Source: Planococcus donghaensis MPA1U2 | GTDB taxonomy: Bacteria; Bacillota; Bacilli; Bacillales_A; Planococcaceae | Length of the DNA: 44,799 nucleotides | Direction: 5' to 3' | Assembly: GCF_000189395.1 (NCBI RefSeq) | Contig: NZ_AEPB01000011.1 | Span: forward strand, 1-44,799 | In this document: positions 41,160 through 44,799 of the stretch, piece by piece | Position numbering within the stretch: position 1 is the stretch's first letter | Layout of the letters: each line of letters begins with the position of its first letter | Translations under genes and position numbers: made by a program | The notes under the pieces: model-generated | Told to the model about the DNA's origin: nothing | Databases searched by the model: none | The model's input: the letters and a program-made list of their open reading frames with translations, nothing else

Positions 41160-42278
41160 ATGGGGAGTCCTGTTCCAATTACAGTGCTAAGTGGCTATTT
41201 GGGAGCTGGTAAAACAACGTTATTAAATCATTTACTTTCTAATAGAGACAATTTGAAGGTAGCTGTAATTGTCAACGATATGAGTGAAGTGAATATTGAT
41301 GCAAGTCTCGTAGAACACGGAGGTTTTTCAAAAACTACGGAAAAGCTAGTCCAACTGCAAAATGGATGTATTTGCTGCACGTTACGAGAAGATCTTATGA
41401 TAGAAGTTGACAAACTAGTAACTCGTGGTGAAATTGATTGCATCGTTATTGAATCTTCGGGAATCAGTGAACCACTGCCAGTTGCACAAACTTTTACATA
41501 TCAGGATGAAATAGTAGGAATCGATTTAACGAAAAGTTGTCGTTTGGATACGCTAGTTACTGTGGTGGATGGTTATGCTTTTTGGAAGGATTTTGCATCA
41601 GGTGAATCTCTACTAGACAGAAGGCAAGAAGCGACTGAAGAAGATAGTCGTGAAATATCGGATTTACTAATCGATCAAATAGAGTTTGCTAATGTCATTC
41701 TATTGAACAAACTAGATTTGATCCCACATAAAGAAAAAAATCAGTTAAAAGAACTGTTGGCAACTTTGAATCCAGATGCGGAAATTATCGAAACTGTGCA
41801 TTCAAAAGTAGCTTTAGACAAAGTGATCAATACGGGTTTGTTCAATCTTGAAAAATCAAGCCAAAGTGCCGGCTGGATTAAAGAACTAAACGAAGAGCAT
41901 ATTCCAGAATCCGAGGAGTATGGTATTTCTTCATTTGTTTATCGCAGCCAGCAGCCATTCCATTCACAGCGATTGATGGATTGGATTTTGCAATGGCCAG
42001 CGGAAATTGTCCGTGCTAAAGGGTTTTTATGGTTAGCAACAAGAAACGACACAGCTGTTTTATTATCACAAGCAGGACCATCACTTGGCATTGAGTACGC
42101 TGGGCTATGGGATCTAGAAAATGGCATAAAAATGACCGAGCTAGTGCTGATTGGAATTGATATGGATCAGTCATCTATCGTGAAAGAGCTAGATCGCTGT
42201 TTATTGACTGATGAAGAAAAAGAACAAGATTGGTCAACGTTTTGTGACCCGTTACCAAAATTTCAAATACTTGTTTAG
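41160..42278 (+). CDS. zagA: CobW/COG0523 GTPase, zinc metallochaperone (ZagA/YciC type)
   Basis: This 372-residue G3E GTPase has Walker [10 protein letters not shown] (12-20), the metal-binding CxCC motif at 70-73 (NGCICCT), ESSGISEP and the guanine motif LNKLD. The C-terminal CobW domain follows. B. subtilis ZagA (formerly YciC) hands scarce zinc to the folate enzyme FolE under starvation; the Zur box upstream and the rpmG/rpsN neighbours make that the best match. The start ATG has GGTGAG nearby. The stop is 11 bases before rpmG. Confidence 0.92.
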   Translation: MGSPVPITVLSGYLGAGKTTLLNHLLSNRDNLKVAVIVNDMSEVNIDASLVEHGGFSKTTEKLVQLQNGCICCTLREDLMIEVDKLVTRGEIDCIVIESSGISEPLPVAQTFTYQDEIVGIDLTKSCRLDTLVTVVDGYAFWKDFASGESLLDRRQEATEEDSREISDLLIDQIEFANVILLNKLDLIPHKEKNQLKELLATLNPDAEIIETVHSKVALDKVINTGLFNLEKSSQSAGWIKELNEEHIPESEEYGISSFVYRSQQPFHSQRLMDWILQWPAEIVRAKGFLWLATRNDTAVLLSQAGPSLGIEYAGLWDLENGIKMTELVLIGIDMDQSSIVKELDRCLLTDEEKEQDWSTFCDPLPKFQILV

Positions 42279-42289
42279 GAGGAAAAAAC

Positions 42290-42439
42290 ATGAGAGTCAA
42301 CATAACATTAGCATGCACAGAAACAGGGGACCGAAATTACAGTACGACGAAAAACAAGCGTACAAATCCCGAGCGCATTGAATTGAAAAAATACAGTCCA
42401 CGTCTTAGAAAAGTTACTGTTCATCGTGAAACAAAATAA
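42290..42439 (+). CDS. rpmG: Ribosomal protein L33, zinc-independent paralogue
   Basis: This 49-residue L33 reads [20 protein letters not shown] at the start and [17 protein letters not shown] at the end. The CxxC pairs of zinc-binding L33 are missing (CTET; KKYSPR), so this is the C-minus form. It replaces the zinc form on the ribosome when zinc is short. The ribosome site is AGGAGGA. It forms an operon with the zagA-type gene and comes before rpsN. Confidence 0.95.
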   Translation: MRVNITLACTETGDRNYSTTKNKRTNPERIELKKYSPRLRKVTVHRETK

Positions 42440-42453
42440 TTTTTTTATTTTGT

Positions 42454-42474
42454 AAATCGTAATAATTACTATTT
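42454..42474 (+). promoter_or_regulatory. Zur box upstream of rpsN
   Basis: A second 21-bp site with the core CGTAATAATTAC lies between rpmG and rpsN, 13 bases before the rpsN start and next to its ribosome site. rpsN may thus have its own Zur-controlled promoter, or Zur may block readthrough from zagA. Confidence 0.9.
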
Positions 42475-42487
42475 TGGAGGTAGAGAA

Positions 42488-42757
42488 ATGGCGAAAAAAT
42501 CGAAAGTTGCGCGGCACGAAAAACAACAAGTGTTAGTTGCCAAATTTGCAGAAAAACGACAAGAACTCAAAGAAAAAGGCGATTTGGAAGCATTAGCTAA
42601 GTTACCAAAAGATTCATCGCCCGCACGTTTGAAAAATCGCTGTGGAGTGACTGGAAGACCGAGAGGGTATATGCGAAAATTTGGAATGTCGCGCATTGCT
42701 TTCCGGGAACTGGCGCATAAAGGGCAAATTCCTGGCGTTAAAAAGGCAAGTTGGTAA
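42488..42757 (+). CDS. rpsN: Ribosomal protein S14, zinc-independent paralogue
   Basis: This 89-residue S14 is of the long, zinc-free type (like B. subtilis RpsNB/YhzA). It has the conserved [20 protein letters not shown] segment and no CxxC pairs, unlike the 61-residue zinc form. It supports new 30S assembly when zinc is short. The ribosome site is TTGGAGGTAGAGA. Confidence 0.96.
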   Translation: MAKKSKVARHEKQQVLVAKFAEKRQELKEKGDLEALAKLPKDSSPARLKNRCGVTGRPRGYMRKFGMSRIAFRELAHKGQIPGVKKASW

Positions 42758-42845
42758 ATGGATCTTGAAATATCTTGAGTTAGTCAAAGCAAATAGATAG
42801 TCGTTCATTCGATTTCTATTAATTTATACCGTAAGAATATGCTGA

Positions 42846-42876
42846 ACAGCAGACTTTTGTCTGCTGTCTTTTTTTT
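42846..42876 (+). terminator. Terminator after rpsN
   Basis: ACAGCAGAC and GTCTGCTGT pair around TTTT and are followed by nine T. Confidence 0.93.
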
Positions 42877-42956
42877 GCTATAGAATTTATTGTAGGGGAA
42901 TAGTGCTTTTTGCCAAGATATTTTTAGCTTAGGCTCTTTTAAATCCATTTATTGAT

Positions 42957-42997
42957 GCTATGATTAGATATGTTTAATTTTTAACTAATCTAATAGC
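42957..42997. promoter_or_regulatory. Inverted repeat upstream of rsbQ
   Basis: GCTATGATTAGAT (42957-42969) and ATCTAATAGC (42988-42997) are complementary apart from one unpaired G and a short break, with an 18-base AT-rich centre. It could be an operator or a leader hairpin for the rsbQ-PAS-GGDEF operon. No family was matched. Confidence 0.4.
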
Positions 42998-43034
42998 TTC
43001 TCTTAAGAAGAAGCATACAAAAGGCGGAGCACTA

Positions 43035-43835
43035 GTGAAAATGGATGTTTTAAAGCGTAATAATGTTCGAGTGACTGGACAAGGAGAAAAAACCTTAGTA
43101 TTTGGTCATGGATTTGGGTGTGATCAGCAAGTTTGGAATAATACCATTATGGAATTTCAAGCGAATTATCGAGTCGTTACTTTTGATTATGTTGGATCTG
43201 GAAACAGTGATAAAACAGCCTACTCGAAAGAACGTTACAGTACGTTAGATGGTTATAAGCAAGATTTATTAGAAGTATGCGCTGCATTCGAGCTAGAAGG
43301 GCTGATTTTCGTTGGGCATTCTGTTAGTTCGATGATTGGGTTACTGGCATCGATTGAACAACCTGAGTTGATGGAAAAAATGATTATGATTGGTCCGTCG
43401 CCTTATTATATGAACGAACCTGGCTATAATGGCGGATTTGAGCGATCGGACATAGATGAGTTATTGGATATGATGGAGATAAATTATAAAGAGTGGGCAA
43501 AATATTTGGCTCCTGTAGTGATGCTAAATGAAGAGCGCCCTCAACTAGCAGAAAATTTTGAGGAGATATTATGCTCAAATGACCCAATGATTGCAAGACA
43601 ATTTGCTGAAGTGACATTTACTTCAGACCTTCGGGATCAATTGGATAAAGTAACAGTACCAACTTTAATTCTTCAACCAAAATTTGACGCGATCGTACCG
43701 GTAGAGGTTGGTACATACATTCACGAAAAAATCGTCGGCAGTCAATTAGTAATAATGAAAGCAGTGGGACATAACCCACATTTAAGCGATGTTGAGGAGA
43801 CCGTGGCATGCATCAAGGGGTACTTGGCGGAGTAG
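43035..43835 (+). CDS. rsbQ: RsbQ-type alpha/beta hydrolase (signalling hydrolase)
   Basis: This 266-residue alpha/beta hydrolase closely matches B. subtilis RsbQ. The catalytic triad would be S96 (GHSVS), D218 (QPKFDAIVP) and H246 (AVGHNPH); the oxyanion region is FGHGFGCDQQVW. RsbQ is needed for the phosphatase RsbP to sense energy stress and activate SigB, probably by producing or delivering a small ligand to the RsbP PAS domain. The GTG start has GGCGGAG upstream. Here the next gene, 11 bases later, carries an RsbP-like PAS domain fused to GGDEF rather than to a PP2C phosphatase. Confidence 0.9.
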   Translation: MKMDVLKRNNVRVTGQGEKTLVFGHGFGCDQQVWNNTIMEFQANYRVVTFDYVGSGNSDKTAYSKERYSTLDGYKQDLLEVCAAFELEGLIFVGHSVSSMIGLLASIEQPELMEKMIMIGPSPYYMNEPGYNGGFERSDIDELLDMMEINYKEWAKYLAPVVMLNEERPQLAENFEEILCSNDPMIARQFAEVTFTSDLRDQLDKVTVPTLILQPKFDAIVPVEVGTYIHEKIVGSQLVIMKAVGHNPHLSDVEETVACIKGYLAE

Positions 43836-43846
43836 GAGTGAAGACA

Positions 43847-44785
43847 ATGGAACAGCAACTTGATAGAGCACCTTGTGGATATTTAGTTCTGGACCGGGAC
43901 TTGCGTATAGTTGAAATCAACAGCACATTACAGAGCTTAACAGGTGTAGAAAATCCGCAACATATTCATGAGTTGCTGACAATCGCATCACGGATGTATT
44001 TTCAGACTTACTTTACGCCTGCTATTAAAATGCACGGAACTGTCAACGAGATGTTTTTAACATTGAAAAGTACAACAGGATCTATGCCAGCATTAATGAA
44101 TGTAGTAGAGCGCGACGGATTTTATGAATGTGCTGTCATACAAATGAGTGTTCGTGGAGAGTATGAAAAGGAATTACTACTGGCTAAGCGCACTGCCGAA
44201 AAAATTAATCGTGAGACGGCTGACGCTTATGATAAATTACAAACGTTAATGAATGAAGTTGGAAATAAGCAGCAAGAGTTGCTAGCTTTAAACTTAGAGC
44301 TTCAACAATTAGCCATCACAGATTCACTCACTGGTTCTAAAAACCGTCGCTATCTTGAAGAACGACTCACCCACTTTTTAGTACAAGCAGAAAAAGGGCG
44401 CGAAGTGACTGTTCTTATTTTAGATATCGATCATTTTAAACGAGTCAATGATACGCATGGCCATCATATAGGGGATGCAGTATTAAAAGAGTTAGCGAGA
44501 CGTTTGGAAGAAGTCGTCGGATCAACTGGCATTGTGACACGTTTTGGTGGAGAAGAGTTCGTAATCATTATACCTGACGTTGGGGCTAAAGAAGGTTTGG
44601 CTAAAGGCAATATCATATGCAAATACATGGAGTCTGCTAACTGGATAAATGTACCGGTTACTGTCAGTATTGGTGTCGCGGTGCACTTGCCGGGTGATGA
44701 CACAAGCAGCTGGCTATCACGGGCAGACAGTTATCTTTATAAAGCAAAAGCTGATGGTAGAAACTGTGCTTACGGACTAATATAA
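43847..44785 (+). CDS. RsbP-like PAS domain fused to GGDEF diguanylate cyclase
   Basis: This 312-residue protein has a PAS domain (1-100) starting MEQQLDRAPCGYLVL and ending with CAVIQMSVRGEYEKELLLAK, which resembles the N-terminal PAS of RsbP. A coiled coil (105-155) and a GGDEF domain (155-312) follow. The GGDEF signature is FGGEEF (234-238) and metal-site LDIDHFKRVND is intact, so it should make c-di-GMP. The I-site RxxD is absent, so there is no obvious product inhibition. The start ATG at 43847 has AGGAG eight bases upstream; the longer frame to 43808 overlaps rsbQ. It is operonic with rsbQ. I infer that RsbQ controls cyclase output. Confidence 0.92.
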   Translation: MEQQLDRAPCGYLVLDRDLRIVEINSTLQSLTGVENPQHIHELLTIASRMYFQTYFTPAIKMHGTVNEMFLTLKSTTGSMPALMNVVERDGFYECAVIQMSVRGEYEKELLLAKRTAEKINRETADAYDKLQTLMNEVGNKQQELLALNLELQQLAITDSLTGSKNRRYLEERLTHFLVQAEKGREVTVLILDIDHFKRVNDTHGHHIGDAVLKELARRLEEVVGSTGIVTRFGGEEFVIIIPDVGAKEGLAKGNIICKYMESANWINVPVTVSIGVAVHLPGDDTSSWLSRADSYLYKAKADGRNCAYGLI

Positions 44786-44799
44786 ATCAAATCAAAAAA

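Noticed and set aside
42970-42990. A SigB promoter before rsbQ (GTTTAA at about 42972)
   Set aside because: No GGGTAT-like -10 follows at 12-15 bases.
1-44799. CRISPR array, tRNA genes, insertion sequence or prophage
   Set aside because: No regular spacer-repeat series, tRNA-like cloverleaf, transposase, integrase or phage structural gene was seen. The repeated GC-rich elements are irregularly spaced and non-coding.

Overview
The window looks like chromosome from a low-GC Gram-positive of the Bacillales, most likely Planococcaceae (Planococcus or a close relative). The reasons are strong AGGAGG ribosome sites with frequent TTG/GTG starts, a Zur-box zinc regulon with zinc-free ribosomal protein paralogues, an MhqR-type operator, SigB-like promoters, an rsbQ homologue and DUF4181-type small membrane proteins. 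The genus is inferred from gene content and was not tested. I saw no tRNA, rRNA, CRISPR array, transposase or prophage gene.

Layout. 1-10 kb: a PAS-rich diguanylate cyclase, a quinone/azo-compound detoxification block (two NAD(P)H-FMN reductases and a ring-cleaving dioxygenase behind an MhqR-type palindrome), and two tandem 800-residue membrane GGDEF-EAL paralogues. 10-15 kb: a YcsI-family gene with a 5' nonsense codon, a Nudix hydrolase, a PLD/helicase/DUF3427 gene broken by two frameshifts, and a DUF4357 protein. 15-27 kb: mostly housekeeping and accessory metabolism (YhdH/YhfP oxidoreductase with divergent MarR, AI-2E transporter, small membrane proteins, TetR, RDD protein, CynX-type MFS, methyltransferase, luciferase-like monooxygenase, HAD phosphatase, Gfo/Idh/MocA oxidoreductase). 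27-31 kb: molybdate uptake and cofactor synthesis (modABC-moeB-moaB), with moaC separate at 37.5 kb. 31-37.4 kb: a VTC-domain protein with a DUF4956 membrane protein, a two-component system, and a large beta-helix lipoprotein (Cthe_2159-like). 38-41 kb: an MscS channel and two stress proteins with SigB-like promoters. 41-42.8 kb: Zur-controlled zagA-rpmG-rpsN. 43-44.8 kb: RsbQ next to a PAS-GGDEF protein.

Three things stand out. First, the same tandem operator, TTAAGGTT-N3-TTAAGGTT, sits upstream of both the VTC-DUF4956 operon and the lipoprotein gene, and the OmpR-type two-component system lies between them, so these five genes look like one regulated surface or polyphosphate-related system. 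Second, rsbQ is followed not by the PP2C phosphatase RsbP but by a protein with an RsbP-like PAS domain joined to GGDEF, so an RsbQ-type sensing pair seems rewired to c-di-GMP. Third, five GC-rich intergenic elements share a core, but each has its own self-complementary ends, which points to a conserved hairpin or structured RNA.

Cyclic-di-GMP is a theme: four GGDEF proteins occur in 45 kb. Damaged genes cluster at 10.2-14.6 kb; their lesions are single-base losses in short homopolymers and one nonsense codon, so sequencing error must be excluded before real decay is inferred.
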